Shown: positions 42,286 through 51,853 of the stretch, in pieces | Layout: every line of letters starts with the position of its first letter | Position numbering within the stretch: position 1 is the first letter of the stretch | Program-made: the position numbers and the translations under genes | Notes under the pieces: model-generated | Databases searched by the model: none | What the model saw: only the letters and a program-made list of their open reading frames with translations | Told to the model about the DNA's origin: nothing | Assembly (NCBI GenBank): GCA_017398335.1 | Contig: JAFQGK010000014.1 | Location: 1 to 64,000 of the forward strand | Length of the DNA stretch: 64,000 bases | Origin: Bacteroidales bacterium | GTDB lineage: Bacteria; Bacteroidota; Bacteroidia; Bacteroidales; UBA932 | Direction: 5' to 3'

Positions 42286-43526
42286 AGTTTCTCGAAAAGT
42301 TCACTTACTATATCGCGTGCATAGATTGAATCTACCTGCGCGCGATATTTTTTATGCATATCCTCAAAATCTGACATATTTTCCCTGCGCAGAGGTTCAG
42401 CCGGCGGAGACTCCATCTTCAGTGGATTGATCGGGCTTCCGTTCTTCCATACTCTGAAATCCAGATGAGGGCCTGTAGAGCGTCCGGTGGAGCCAACATA
42501 TCCTATGACTTCACCCTGTCGCACCCTCTGGCCGACTTTCAGTCCCTTTGCATAACCGGAAAGGTGAAGATAGGCTGTAGAATACACTGAATTATGTCTG
42601 ATTCTCACTGTGTTACCACCAGCACCTTCATATTTCCTGCTGGTGACCACGCCATCACCTATAGACATGACCGGAGTTCCTTTCGGCGCAGCATAATCGA
42701 TACCTGTATGAGGCTGTACCCTGCGGGTTACCGGATGTCTGCGGGCATATGAAAAGCCAGAACTGATACGGGAATATTTCAACGGCGCCTTCAGGAAGGC
42801 CTTTCTCATGCTCTCCCCCTTCTCGTTCCACCATATGTTGCCGCCGTCCTTCTGGTCAAACATCACCATAGGCAGATCATGACCGTTATGGGTGAAGATG
42901 GCATATCTGACAGTATCGATGGCTATGACTTCTCCATCACAGACCTTCTCTTCATACAGCACCCTGAAGCGATCGCCTTTCTGAAGGCCGAAGAAGTCCA
43001 CCGTCCACGCATAAATATCTGACAGACTGAGAATTATAAGAGGTGATGCACCTGCCGCCCTCATATCGTTCCACAACGAAGAATTGATAGTGACATCGGC
43101 ATATCTTTTCCTTACAGTCACCGGACGCGTAACCTTTGTAACTCTGTAAGGTTCCTGGCACTCGAAAAGGATATCAGTAGTACGGTCCTGTCGGTAAATG
43201 ACATACTTTAGAATCTGGCCATCGTAATATGCCTTGTATTCATTTCCGACACGGAGACTCTTCACATCAAATACTGTGTCACAGGCAATTGTAAGGTCAT
43301 ACGCCTCCTGAGCATTGAGTCCAAGCCCTGTCATAAGGGTAGAAAAGAACTGTCCGTTCCTTACCTTACCCTCAACGCATCTCAAAGAATCAAGCGGCGG
43401 AAGCACTGACACAGAGTCCGTCTCCACCGTCGCAGGAGCAGAGGACTCCTGACCATTCCGGTTCACACATCCTATAATGGTGAGCAATGAAAATAAAACC
43501 GTTATATAATGCCTTTTGATCATCAT
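42282..43526 (-). CDS. M23 peptidoglycan endopeptidase, lipoprotein
   Basis: A 414-residue exported peptidase. N-terminal type II signal peptide (FSLLTIIGC). The C-terminal LytM/M23 domain carries HTGIDYAAPKGTPV (zinc ligands H and D), the AYLHLSGYAKGLKVGQRVRQG strand and HLDFRVWKNGSPINP (HxD/H). The middle part is an OapA/NlpD-type beta domain with FRVLYEEKV. It cuts peptide cross-links in murein. A GTG at 43541 is possible but lies before the predicted transcript start (CATATTTG at 43544-43551), so ATG 43526 is preferred. Confidence 0.93.
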   Translation of the reverse strand: MMIKRHYITVLFSLLTIIGCVNRNGQESSAPATVETDSVSVLPPLDSLRCVEGKVRNGQFFSTLMTGLGLNAQEAYDLTIACDTVFDVKSLRVGNEYKAYYDGQILKYVIYRQDRTTDILFECQEPYRVTKVTRPVTVRKRYADVTINSSLWNDMRAAGASPLIILSLSDIYAWTVDFFGLQKGDRFRVLYEEKVCDGEVIAIDTVRYAIFTHNGHDLPMVMFDQKDGGNIWWNEKGESMRKAFLKAPLKYSRISSGFSYARRHPVTRRVQPHTGIDYAAPKGTPVMSIGDGVVTSRKYEGAGGNTVRIRHNSVYSTAYLHLSGYAKGLKVGQRVRQGEVIGYVGSTGRSTGPHLDFRVWKNGSPINPLKMESPPAEPLRRENMSDFEDMHKKYRAQVDSIYARDIVSELFEKL

Positions 43527-43638
43527 TCTCTTTTTTATCACTGCAAATATGACGTTTTTTTCAAAATATCTGCTAATATCGTGATATGACTTGCAAAAAA
43601 GTATTAAATTGCAACGATTTCACTAAACTGACAGAACC

Positions 43639-45060
43639 ATGATTAGAAGAGACTTCCTCAAAAGAGTCGGACTCGTTGCGACAGGTGTCGCACTGTCTGA
43701 TCCTATCACAAAAGCAGAAACAGCCATAAACCTGTCCGGCAGTGCCGCTGCGGCTCCACAACAGCCTAAGAGCGACATCCATGTCAAGATACGTTCACCT
43801 AAGCCACAGACAGACAAGCCAATCACTGTCGTGATCATTGGTGCCGGAAACAGGGGAAGGATGTATTCAAGATATTCCAAGACATTCAACGACCACATCA
43901 AGGTTGTGGGAGTCTCAGACATCATCGAGAGCAGATGCAACAACATCGCAGACCTCCACAACGTACCGCAGGAAAACCGTTTCGGACATTTCAGAGAAGT
44001 ATTTGAAAGACCGAAGATGGCAGACGCCGTAATCATCGCAACTCCGGACGACAGACACTACGAGCCTTGCATCAAGGCAATGGAACTTGGCTATCACGTA
44101 CTTCTCGAGAAGCCTGCAGCACCTACAGAAAAGGAATGCAAGGATATCTTGAAAGTCTCACAGGACAAGAACAGAATTGTGGCAATCAGCCATGTGCTGA
44201 GGTATTCTCCATATTTCATAGCAATGAAATCAGTTGTTGACTCGGGAGCTGTCGGAGAACTGGTAAGCATCCAGCATATGGAGCCGATCCAGTATGCCCA
44301 TATGGCTCATTCATATGTACGAGGCAACTGGAGATGCGAAAAGGATACAACCCCAATCATCCTTGCCAAATCATGCCACGACCTGGACATCATCAGATGG
44401 ATTGTAGGAAAACCATGCAAGAGCATCAGCGCATACGGCTCGCTCCATCTTTTCAAGAAGGAGAACATGCCTGCAGGAGCTCCTCCAAGATGTACAGACG
44501 GATGTCCTCATGAAAGCACATGTCCATATTCAGCCATCGATATCTATGTAAAGCAGAAGAGACACCTTGGTGTCTTCGACCTTAAGGACCGCAAGGATGA
44601 GAATGAGATCATGGAGAAGCTCCGTACCAACTGGTACGGCCGATGCGTTTATCAGTGTGACAATGACCAGCCAGACCACTATGTTGCAAACATGGAGTTT
44701 GAAGACGGCGTAACTTCCTCATTCACAATGGATGCCTTCTCTCCTTGGGGCGGCAGAAGGACCAGAATCATGGGTACCATGGGATTCATCGAAGGAAACG
44801 GAAGCACCTTCACTTTGTGGGATTTCAAGACACGTACTCCTAAGACTTGGAGAATGGTCATCGATGATGCTGAAGAGTACAAGGATGCAGGACATGGTGG
44901 TGGAGACTATGGTCTTGTCAGAGATTTTGTTGAAGCTGTCGCATTCGAAGATCCGGGAAAACTTTCAAGTTCGATCAAGGACTCGATTGAAAGTCACGTT
45001 ATGGGATTCGCAGCAGAAAAGAGCCGCAAATCCAATCATAAAGCCGAAGTCAAAGCATAA
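43639..45060 (+). CDS. Gfo/Idh/MocA-family oxidoreductase, Tat-exported
   Basis: A 473-residue protein with a twin-arginine signal (MIRRDFLKRVGLVATGVALS) and a Rossmann domain (ITVVIIGAGNRGRMYSRY). VLLEKPAAPTEKEC is the EKP motif of the family, and AKSCHDLDIIRWIVG supplies the catalytic His/Asp. A Cys-rich loop CTDGCPHESTCPYSA is probably a metal site. Secreted members with bound NAD include the GH109 glycosidases, a possible alternative. It stands alone, ended by a strong terminator. Confidence 0.9.
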   Translation: MIRRDFLKRVGLVATGVALSDPITKAETAINLSGSAAAAPQQPKSDIHVKIRSPKPQTDKPITVVIIGAGNRGRMYSRYSKTFNDHIKVVGVSDIIESRCNNIADLHNVPQENRFGHFREVFERPKMADAVIIATPDDRHYEPCIKAMELGYHVLLEKPAAPTEKECKDILKVSQDKNRIVAISHVLRYSPYFIAMKSVVDSGAVGELVSIQHMEPIQYAHMAHSYVRGNWRCEKDTTPIILAKSCHDLDIIRWIVGKPCKSISAYGSLHLFKKENMPAGAPPRCTDGCPHESTCPYSAIDIYVKQKRHLGVFDLKDRKDENEIMEKLRTNWYGRCVYQCDNDQPDHYVANMEFEDGVTSSFTMDAFSPWGGRRTRIMGTMGFIEGNGSTFTLWDFKTRTPKTWRMVIDDAEEYKDAGHGGGDYGLVRDFVEAVAFEDPGKLSSSIKDSIESHVMGFAAEKSRKSNHKAEVKA

Positions 45061-45081
45061 ATCCATATCCAGACAACACAT

Positions 45082-45117
45082 AGGCGTGGTGGACGTAACA
45101 GTCTGCCACGCCTTTTT
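45082..45117 (+). terminator. Terminator of the Gfo/Idh/MocA gene
   Basis: AGGCGTGG (45082-45089) pairs with CCACGCCT (45106-45113), with an inner GAC/GTC stem, followed by TTTT. It isolates the dcw operon from upstream transcription. Confidence 0.85.
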
Positions 45118-45161
45118 ACATATGTCCAACACAGCTTCCAGAATGCCTGTTAATAAATTTG

Positions 45162-45196
45162 TGGAAAATTTTGGAAGAACATGGAAGAAAATGGAA
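45162..45196 (+). promoter_or_regulatory. Probable MraZ operator: four TGGAA repeats at 10-bp spacing
   Basis: TGGAA occurs at 45162, 45172, 45182 and 45192, exactly one helical turn apart, ending 10 bp before the -7 box TACTTTTG of mraZ. In E. coli MraZ binds direct TGGGN repeats separated by 5 bp (10-bp period) at its own promoter, so these repeats are most likely the MraZ autoregulatory operator in a diverged form. Confidence 0.75.
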
Positions 45197-45205
45197 AATT
45201 ATGAT

Positions 45206-45213
45206 TACTTTTG
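45206..45213 (+). promoter_or_regulatory. -7 box of the dcw operon
   Basis: TACTTTTG matches TAnnTTTG. No canonical -33 element is found at the expected place; it is occupied by the TGGAA repeats. Confidence 0.6.
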
Positions 45214-45247
45214 TGCCGATTAGCGTGAAAGAGAAATAACAGTATCT

Positions 45248-45703
45248 ATGATCAAGTTTTTTGGCGAATATAATGTCAAGGTAGACGACAAGGGAAGACT
45301 CATATTCCCTGCCGCCTTCAAAGGCATTATGCCTGCCGAAGGGGACATGAGGTTCGTCGTTCGCAAGGATAATTTCGCGGACTGCCTCGAGATGTACACC
45401 TTCTCGGAATGGGAACGCCAGTCGGAGGAAGTCCGTTCAAGACTCAACCCGGCTTTCAATGAAAGTCACGCTAAATTCTGGAGAGCATACATGCACAATT
45501 GTGCTGTAGTTGAGCCCGATGGAAAATTGGGCCGCATCTCCATTCCAAAGAAGCTTCTGGAACTTATTGGCGTAACAAAGGAAGTCGTATTCTCCGGCAA
45601 CGATTACAAGATTGAGATCTGGGCCAAGGAAAAGTTTGAGTCCAGCGTCATTTCCAACGAAGAATTCATTTCAATTGCCGGTTCACTGTCTGATCTTAGA
45701 TAG
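45248..45703 (+). CDS. mraZ: MraZ, transcriptional regulator of the dcw cluster
   Basis: A 151-residue protein with two AbrB-like swapped-hairpin halves, each with the D-K/G-R pattern: FGEYNVKVDDKGRLIFPAAFK and AVVEPDGKLGRISIPKKLLEL. MraZ represses or modulates its own dcw operon by binding repeats upstream, which are visible here at 45162-45196. First gene of the 13-gene dcw operon. Confidence 0.96.
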   Translation: MIKFFGEYNVKVDDKGRLIFPAAFKGIMPAEGDMRFVVRKDNFADCLEMYTFSEWERQSEEVRSRLNPAFNESHAKFWRAYMHNCAVVEPDGKLGRISIPKKLLELIGVTKEVVFSGNDYKIEIWAKEKFESSVISNEEFISIAGSLSDLR

Positions 45704-45716
45704 AGGAGGGCCGGAA

Positions 45717-46628
45717 ATGTCAGAGTATCATACATCAGTATTATTGGACGAGAGCGTGTCCGCTTTGGTAGATTCCGTAGATGGAGTCTACGCTGATGCC
45801 ACATTCGGCGGAGGCGGGCACACTGCCGAAATTCTTTCACGCTTATCAAACAATGGCCGTGTGCTCGCGTTCGACCGCGATATGGATGCGATAGGAAACC
45901 GCATCGACGACCCTCGTCTGACGCTGATACGCAGTGACTTCCGCTGGATTTACAACCATGTCCTGCATCAAGGTTTCAAGGATGGCATCGACGGAGTTCT
46001 GGCCGATCTAGGAGTATCGTCCCATCAGTTCGACACTGCTGAAAGAGGCTTTTCATTCCGTTATGAAGCGCCTCTCGACATGAGAATGAATCAGGAAGCG
46101 GAGATGACAGCCGCGGACATTGTCAACGGGTATGAGCCTGAGGAACTGGAGAAGATTCTGAGACTCTACGGAGAGGTTGACAACAGCAGAAGACTCGCTC
46201 AACTTATATGCAAGGCAAGAGAAGTCTCCCCTATCGAGACCACCGGTCAACTGGGCAAGGCCATAGAAAGCGCCCTGCCGAAATTTGCAGAGCACAAGTT
46301 CCTGGCAAAAGTCTATCAGGCACTGCGGATTGAGGTCAACCAGGAGATGAGGTCTCTTGAAAAGTTCCTCAGCGGTGCTGCCGAATCATTAAGGCCAGGG
46401 GGAAGGCTTGTCGTCATCACCTATCACTCGCTTGAAGACAGGATGGTAAAGAACTTCATCAAGGCTGGAAACATCGACGGTAAGGTGGAAAAGGACTTCT
46501 ACGGAAATTCAAAAGCTCCGCTCAAGGCTGTAAACCGCAAGCCTGTCCTTCCACTGGAAAGCGAGATTGCTTCGAATACCAGGGCAAGAAGTGCCAAACT
46601 CAGAATAGCGGTAAAGGAGGATGTATGA
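45717..46628 (+). CDS. rsmH: 16S rRNA (cytosine1402-N4)-methyltransferase
   Basis: A 303-residue SAM methyltransferase (former MraW): HTSVLLDESVSALV, ADATFGGGGHTAEIL, GVLADLGVSSHQFD, and ITYHSLEDRMVKNF near the end. The frame is open from 45612 inside mraZ, but 45717 (MSEYHTSVLL) is the family start and is preceded by GAGGAGGG, a strong Shine-Dalgarno sequence, rare in this phylum. It overlaps ftsL by 4 nt. Confidence 0.96.
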   Translation: MSEYHTSVLLDESVSALVDSVDGVYADATFGGGGHTAEILSRLSNNGRVLAFDRDMDAIGNRIDDPRLTLIRSDFRWIYNHVLHQGFKDGIDGVLADLGVSSHQFDTAERGFSFRYEAPLDMRMNQEAEMTAADIVNGYEPEELEKILRLYGEVDNSRRLAQLICKAREVSPIETTGQLGKAIESALPKFAEHKFLAKVYQALRIEVNQEMRSLEKFLSGAAESLRPGGRLVVITYHSLEDRMVKNFIKAGNIDGKVEKDFYGNSKAPLKAVNRKPVLPLESEIASNTRARSAKLRIAVKEDV

Positions 46629-46987
46629 TGGAAAACGAGAAGACAGGAATACCATGGAAAAAGATCGGATCCGCTGCAATGGAGACGCTCAAAGCCATCG
46701 GATATGGAGACATACTGCTCAGGCTGAGGGTAGACAAGTCCCTCCCGTACATTCTGTACGCCTTCCTGCTGGCTATGATAAGCATATTCATGAGCTACAA
46801 GGCAGAGCAGACAATGCTCCGTATGGAAAAGAACAAGACCGAACTTGAAACACTGAGGATATACCACGGTCAGAAGACCTGCGACATAGTAAGTCTCGAC
46901 AGGATCAGCACAGTAGAGGCAATGCTTGAAGAACTTGGTTCAGATGTAAAGCCACCTCAGAAACCGGCAGATATTTTAAAGAAGTAA
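46625..46987 (+). CDS. FtsL-like division protein
   Basis: A 120-residue bitopic protein: cytosolic N-terminus, one membrane helix (LPYILYAFLLAMISIFMSY) and a short coiled coil (EQTMLRMEKNKTELETLRI). The position between rsmH and the PBP gene and the topology match FtsL of Bacteroidota; sequence similarity across phyla is low. AGGAGG lies 4 nt before the ATG, within the last rsmH codons. Confidence 0.8.
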   Translation: MMENEKTGIPWKKIGSAAMETLKAIGYGDILLRLRVDKSLPYILYAFLLAMISIFMSYKAEQTMLRMEKNKTELETLRIYHGQKTCDIVSLDRISTVEAMLEELGSDVKPPQKPADILKK

Positions 46988-46988
46988 A

Positions 46989-49094
46989 ATGGCAGAAGAC
47001 AGGAACATAAACGACAGACTCAGGACCAGCAAGATCCTGTGGTACCTGTATTGGGTGTTTATAGCGGCATCCTTGGTTCTTGTCGTGCAGATTATCAGAC
47101 TGAAGGTATTCTGGGAACCGGAACCGCTCACAGCGAATCTGTTCCGCCCGTCAAAAAGCAAGGAGGTGATCAAACCGGAAAGAGGGGCAATCATCGACCA
47201 TAACGGCAAGTTGATAGCTGTGTCGACACCGATGTATGACATCCGTATGGACTGCACGGTGATGAAGGAGACATATGCAAAGGACAAGAAAGAGGGCAAG
47301 GCAAAAGAAAATGAGTGGAAACAGAATGCCCGTCTGCTTGCCGCCGCCCTGCCAGGTGTCCTGCCTCAGGACGGAAAGGACGAGGCTTATTACAGGAAGC
47401 TTATTCTTGGCGGACGCAACCTTGACCGCAAGTATGTTCTTATCACCAAAGGCATTGACCATGAGACACTTCTGAAGATCAAGAAACTGCCGCTTTTCAA
47501 CAAGGGAGCGAACAAAGGCGGTATAATAATAGAAAGAAAGGACACCAGACAGTATCCGTACCAGAGTCTTGCACGCAGCGTAATCGGTTATGTGAAGAGC
47601 AACGATGAAGCGAACAGGACAAGAAGAAGAGGTATCGAAAGCAAGTTCGATTATCATCTTCACGGTGAAGAAGGTGTGGAATGGAAAAGAATTACCGACA
47701 ACAAGGGAAAGATCCGCGACACAGACAGCGCGCTGGTGGCTGTGGTAGACGGCAAGGACATCAGGACGACTATTGACATTGACATTCAGGACATCGCTGA
47801 CAGAGCTCTCAGGAGGCAGATTGAGGAAGAGCAGGACATTGACGGAGGATGCGTGATAATTATGGATGTGGAGACCGGAGCCATCAGGGCAATGGTAAAC
47901 CTCAACAGGGACGCGGACGGAAGCCTCGAAGAATCATACAACCTTGCCATTGCCAGAGCAGGAGAACCGGGATCGGTGATGAAGACAGCCACTCTCATGA
48001 CTCTTCTGGAGGACGGACATATCACTTTGGACGACAATATCAGCACCAACCACGGAAGAATGGAGAATGTCGCTGACGACGAGACCATCAAGAGATATGA
48101 AAGGAACAACAAGACAGACAGGATACCTGTAATAGACGGATTCAAATTATCCTCAAATTATGTGTTCCGCTATCTTGTGAAGAAATATTACGGAAAGATG
48201 CCTGAAAGGTACATCAGCAGGCTTTACGAATACAAGCTGGGAGATTCATATGAATTCGAACTGGATGGATTCGCCAAAGCCACCCTTCCCGACCCGAAAG
48301 CAAAGACATGGAGTCCAACAGACCTGATTCAGGTGGCTATCGGTTATTCTGCCACTGAGACACCGCTGCACATCGTGACTTTCTACAACGCCGTAGCCAA
48401 CAAGGGAAAGATGATGAAGCCATATCTCGTAGAAACAATCGAAAAGGACGGAAGCGTCGTCAAGCGCTTCAAACCGGAGATACTGAATGGAGCCATATGC
48501 TCAAAAGCTACGGCAGATACCCTGCTGCGTGCCCTCAAGACGGTCACATCGGAAGGTACAGGTACAAAGGTCAAGAAAGCCAGATGTCAGGTAGCAGGCA
48601 AGACCGGTACTGCATGGGTGGTCATGGACCCTAAATATACAGGTGGAAGAGGAGGGGTATATAAGGATGCTGAAGGAAAGAAACAGTATCAGGGTACATT
48701 TGTCGGCTTCTATCCAGCTGATGCGCCTAAGTACACGGCTATCGTAACGATATGGTCAAAACCGACCCTGCACAGCTTCCATGGAGGAACCCTTCCGGCA
48801 CTGGCAATGAAGGAGATTGTAGACAACACGTACGCCCTCGACTGCAGATGGGGAAATGAAATAGACAGGAAAGGACGTGTTCCGGAGATGAACGTCGGCC
48901 ACATCAGTGCTGAAAAAGAAAAGGGAACCCCTGTACCTTCCGTAAAGGGTTACGGACTCAAGGATGCCCTTTATGCCATCGAGAACAGCGGATACAAGTG
49001 CGTCTATGAAGGATGCGGGCATGTCGCCAGCCAGTCTCCTGCAGCTGGAACAGCTCTGGCCAAAGGTGGAACAGTTAAGATTATTTTGAAATGA
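46989..49094 (+). CDS. ftsI: Division-specific class B penicillin-binding protein with PASTA domain (FtsI/PBP3)
   Basis: A septal transpeptidase of 701 residues: N-terminal membrane anchor (LYWVFIAASLVLVVQIIRL), PBP dimerisation domain (KPERGAIIDHNGKLIAVS), transpeptidase with the active-site Ser in PGSVMK (SxxK), SSNY (SxN) and KTGTAW (KTG), and one C-terminal PASTA domain (PSVKGYGLKDALYAIEN). A PASTA domain on FtsI is usual in Bacteroidota. It lies 1 nt behind ftsL and overlaps murE by 4 nt. Confidence 0.95.
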   Translation: MAEDRNINDRLRTSKILWYLYWVFIAASLVLVVQIIRLKVFWEPEPLTANLFRPSKSKEVIKPERGAIIDHNGKLIAVSTPMYDIRMDCTVMKETYAKDKKEGKAKENEWKQNARLLAAALPGVLPQDGKDEAYYRKLILGGRNLDRKYVLITKGIDHETLLKIKKLPLFNKGANKGGIIIERKDTRQYPYQSLARSVIGYVKSNDEANRTRRRGIESKFDYHLHGEEGVEWKRITDNKGKIRDTDSALVAVVDGKDIRTTIDIDIQDIADRALRRQIEEEQDIDGGCVIIMDVETGAIRAMVNLNRDADGSLEESYNLAIARAGEPGSVMKTATLMTLLEDGHITLDDNISTNHGRMENVADDETIKRYERNNKTDRIPVIDGFKLSSNYVFRYLVKKYYGKMPERYISRLYEYKLGDSYEFELDGFAKATLPDPKAKTWSPTDLIQVAIGYSATETPLHIVTFYNAVANKGKMMKPYLVETIEKDGSVVKRFKPEILNGAICSKATADTLLRALKTVTSEGTGTKVKKARCQVAGKTGTAWVVMDPKYTGGRGGVYKDAEGKKQYQGTFVGFYPADAPKYTAIVTIWSKPTLHSFHGGTLPALAMKEIVDNTYALDCRWGNEIDRKGRVPEMNVGHISAEKEKGTPVPSVKGYGLKDALYAIENSGYKCVYEGCGHVASQSPAAGTALAKGGTVKIILK

Positions 49095-50563
49095 GACTAG
49101 ACAGGATATTGACAGGATGCGCAACAGTATCGGTGAAAGGCAATGCTTCCATCGATATCTGTGACGTATGCAATGACTCCAGGGCCGTCGTTCCGGGAGC
49201 ACTTTTTGTCGCTGTCAAAGGATTCGCAAGTGATGGACACAGCTATATACGTACAGCAATAGAGAAAGGAGCGGTTGCCATCATATATGAAAATCAGGAA
49301 CTCACTGATTGTCAGACAGAAGGCATAGAAGGAATCACTCTGGTCAAAGTAGAGTCCTCGAGACATGCCCTTGCCATGGCTGCGGCCGGTTTCTACGACA
49401 ATCCATCACACAAGCTTACCCTCGTCGGAATCACAGGAACAAACGGCAAGACCACTACCGTAACCCTCCTGCACAGGATGTTCACAGCTATGGGATACAG
49501 TTGCGGTCTGCTTTCTACAATTGCCAACCACGTAGGTAACCGAGGCAGTGAAGCAGTAAACACGACATCAGACTCACTGACCATCAACCGTCTTCTCAAC
49601 GAAATGGTTGAAGCCGGATGCGAATACTGTTTTATGGAAGTAAGTTCAATCGGAGTGGAGCAGGAAAGAATTGCAGGTCTGAAGTTCAAGGCCGGAATAT
49701 TCTCGAATCTTACACATGACCATCTCGACTACCACAAGACATTCGCAGAATACCTGAGATGCAAGAAACTGTTCTTCGACAATCTCGAGAAAGACGCGTT
49801 TGCAATAACAAATATAGACGACCGCAACGGCATGGTGATGCTGCAGAACACTAAGGCAAAGGCTGTCACCTACTCATGCCGCAACATCGCCGACCACACC
49901 TGCCGCATCATCGAGCAGAGCTTCGAAGGCATGCTGCTGAAAATAGACGGAAGAGAGACATGGAGCAGCCTCATAGGTCAGCACAACGCATATAATCTCC
50001 TTGCGCTCTACACCACTGCCGTGACTCTCGGGGCAGACCCGGAAGAGACGCTTATCGCAATGAGCGCGCTCAGACCGGCACCAGGAAGACTTGAAAACAT
50101 AAGGGGGCCGAAGGATATATCCGTCATAATAGATTATGCCCACACACCGGACGCCCTCGAGAACGTGCTCAAGACTCTCAGGGAGATCGCTCCTGACCAC
50201 GAGCTTATCTGCCTTTTCGGATGTGGCGGAGACAGGGACAAGACAAAGAGGCCGGAGATGGCGGAGATCGCCCAGAAGATGGCTGACAGAATAATTGTAA
50301 CCTCAGACAACAGCAGGACTGAAAGGACTGCCGATATAATGGCTGACATAAAGTCCGGAATGGATTTGAACGGACGCTCCAGATCACTGTTCATCGAGGA
50401 CAGAGAAGAAGCTATAAGGACTGCCATAATGATAGCAGGACAAGGCGCGACAATACTTCTCGCCGGAAAAGGCCACGAAACCTATCAGATAATAGGCACA
50501 GAAAAGCGCCACTTCGATGAAAAGGAGATTGTCACAGGCATCTTTGAGGAAATGAGCATATAA
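49091..50563 (+). CDS. murE: UDP-MurNAc-L-Ala-D-Glu:meso-diaminopimelate ligase
   Basis: A 490-residue Mur ligase adding the third amino acid of the stem peptide. N-terminal DSRAVVPGALFVAVKGFASDGH, ATP loop GITGTNGKTTT, FMEVSS and the C-terminal DYAHTPDALENVL and FGCGGDRDKTKRPEM. The SDNSR motif (about residue 404) is part of the DNPR-like motif that in MurE selects diaminopimelate, so meso-DAP is the likely substrate (inferred). ATGA overlap with the PBP gene. Confidence 0.95.
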   Translation: MRLDRILTGCATVSVKGNASIDICDVCNDSRAVVPGALFVAVKGFASDGHSYIRTAIEKGAVAIIYENQELTDCQTEGIEGITLVKVESSRHALAMAAAGFYDNPSHKLTLVGITGTNGKTTTVTLLHRMFTAMGYSCGLLSTIANHVGNRGSEAVNTTSDSLTINRLLNEMVEAGCEYCFMEVSSIGVEQERIAGLKFKAGIFSNLTHDHLDYHKTFAEYLRCKKLFFDNLEKDAFAITNIDDRNGMVMLQNTKAKAVTYSCRNIADHTCRIIEQSFEGMLLKIDGRETWSSLIGQHNAYNLLALYTTAVTLGADPEETLIAMSALRPAPGRLENIRGPKDISVIIDYAHTPDALENVLKTLREIAPDHELICLFGCGGDRDKTKRPEMAEIAQKMADRIIVTSDNSRTERTADIMADIKSGMDLNGRSRSLFIEDREEAIRTAIMIAGQGATILLAGKGHETYQIIGTEKRHFDEKEIVTGIFEEMSI

Positions 50564-50585
50564 CAAAACTGACAACTGAACTGAA

Positions 50586-51842
50586 ATGATATACCATTTA
50601 TTTGACTTTCTGAAGGATTATGACATTCCCGGACAGGGACTATTCCACTACCTGTCGTTCAGGGCCATACTCGCCTTTTCCACTGCTCTTATCTTCTCGA
50701 TATTTGCGGGAAGGAAGATCATTGACAGAATCCGCGCAAAACAGATCGGAGAAGATATCCGCGACCTTGGGCTGGAAGGTCAGCTGCAGAAGAAAGGCAC
50801 TCCTACCATGGGTGGAATCATAATATTCCTGGCGATCATGATTCCGGTACTCCTGTTCATGGATCTGACGAACATATATACAATCCTCCTGATTCTCACC
50901 ACCTTATGGTTCTTCCTGATAGGTTTCACGGACGACTACATAAAGGTATTCAAGAAGAATAAGGAGGGACTGAGTCCCAAAGCCAAGCTGATAGGCCAGA
51001 CAATGTTCGGACTTGCCATAGGACTTGCCGTATGCTTCAGCAGCGACATCGTCATCAGAGAGAATGTCAAAGTAGAAGATTCCGCAGAGACTGTAATAGA
51101 AGGATCAGTGGAGAAACAGGACGTCGTAAAAAGTACCAAGACGACAATACCGTTTGTAAAAAGCCATGAATTCGACTATAAGTGCCTTTCACCATTCAAG
51201 GGAGCCCTGGGATGGTACTGCAAATGGGCAATATATGTGCTGATGATCATAATCGTCATCACAGCCTGCTCGAACGGAGTGAACCTGACAGACGGAATAG
51301 ATGGGCTGGCGACCGGGACCTCGGCTATTGTAGGAGTGGTCTTGGGTATATTCGCCTGGCTGGGAGGTAATTTCCTGCACTCGGATTACCTGAACATCAT
51401 GTATATACCCGGAAGCGGAGAGATTGCTGTCTTCATGTCAGCTTTCGTAGGCGCTCTCATAGGATTCCTATGGTATAATTCCTACCCGGCACAGGTATTC
51501 ATGGGTGACACCGGCAGCCTTATGCTCGGAGGAATCATCGGAGTTACAGCCGTCCTCATCAGGAAAGAACTGCTTATCCCGATTCTATGTGGAGTTTTCT
51601 TCACGGAAAGTCTCTCTGTGATAATGCAGAGAGTATACTTCAAATATACGAAGAGGAAATATGGAGAAGGTCGCAGGATATTCAAGATGACACCTATCCA
51701 TCACCACTTCCAGAAGGAAGGAATACCTAGCCTCATTCAGAAACCGGCACATGCCATTCCTGAAGCCAAGCTGGTGACAAGGTTCTGGATCATAGGAATG
51801 ATCATGGCCATTATTACAATTGCGTTGTTGAAAGTAAGATAG
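50586..51842 (+). CDS. mraY: Phospho-MurNAc-pentapeptide transferase
   Basis: It makes lipid I from UDP-MurNAc-pentapeptide and undecaprenyl phosphate. The 418-residue polytopic protein has GTPTMGGIIIF, the catalytic Asp pair in GFTDDYIKV, GVNLTDGIDGLATG and FMGDTGSLMLGG, plus HHHFQ near the end. Between helices, about residues 155-205, there is an insertion of roughly 50 charged residues absent from the E. coli enzyme (360 residues), as in Bacteroidales. Confidence 0.96.
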   Translation: MIYHLFDFLKDYDIPGQGLFHYLSFRAILAFSTALIFSIFAGRKIIDRIRAKQIGEDIRDLGLEGQLQKKGTPTMGGIIIFLAIMIPVLLFMDLTNIYTILLILTTLWFFLIGFTDDYIKVFKKNKEGLSPKAKLIGQTMFGLAIGLAVCFSSDIVIRENVKVEDSAETVIEGSVEKQDVVKSTKTTIPFVKSHEFDYKCLSPFKGALGWYCKWAIYVLMIIIVITACSNGVNLTDGIDGLATGTSAIVGVVLGIFAWLGGNFLHSDYLNIMYIPGSGEIAVFMSAFVGALIGFLWYNSYPAQVFMGDTGSLMLGGIIGVTAVLIRKELLIPILCGVFFTESLSVIMQRVYFKYTKRKYGEGRRIFKMTPIHHHFQKEGIPSLIQKPAHAIPEAKLVTRFWIIGMIMAIITIALLKVR

Positions 51843-51853
51843 TATAGTGTGAT

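Noticed and set aside
49091..51842. Missing murF between murE and mraY considered as a deletion
   Set aside because: Bacteroidota dcw clusters as I know them usually lack murF and ddl here; the gene spacing is tight and undisturbed.
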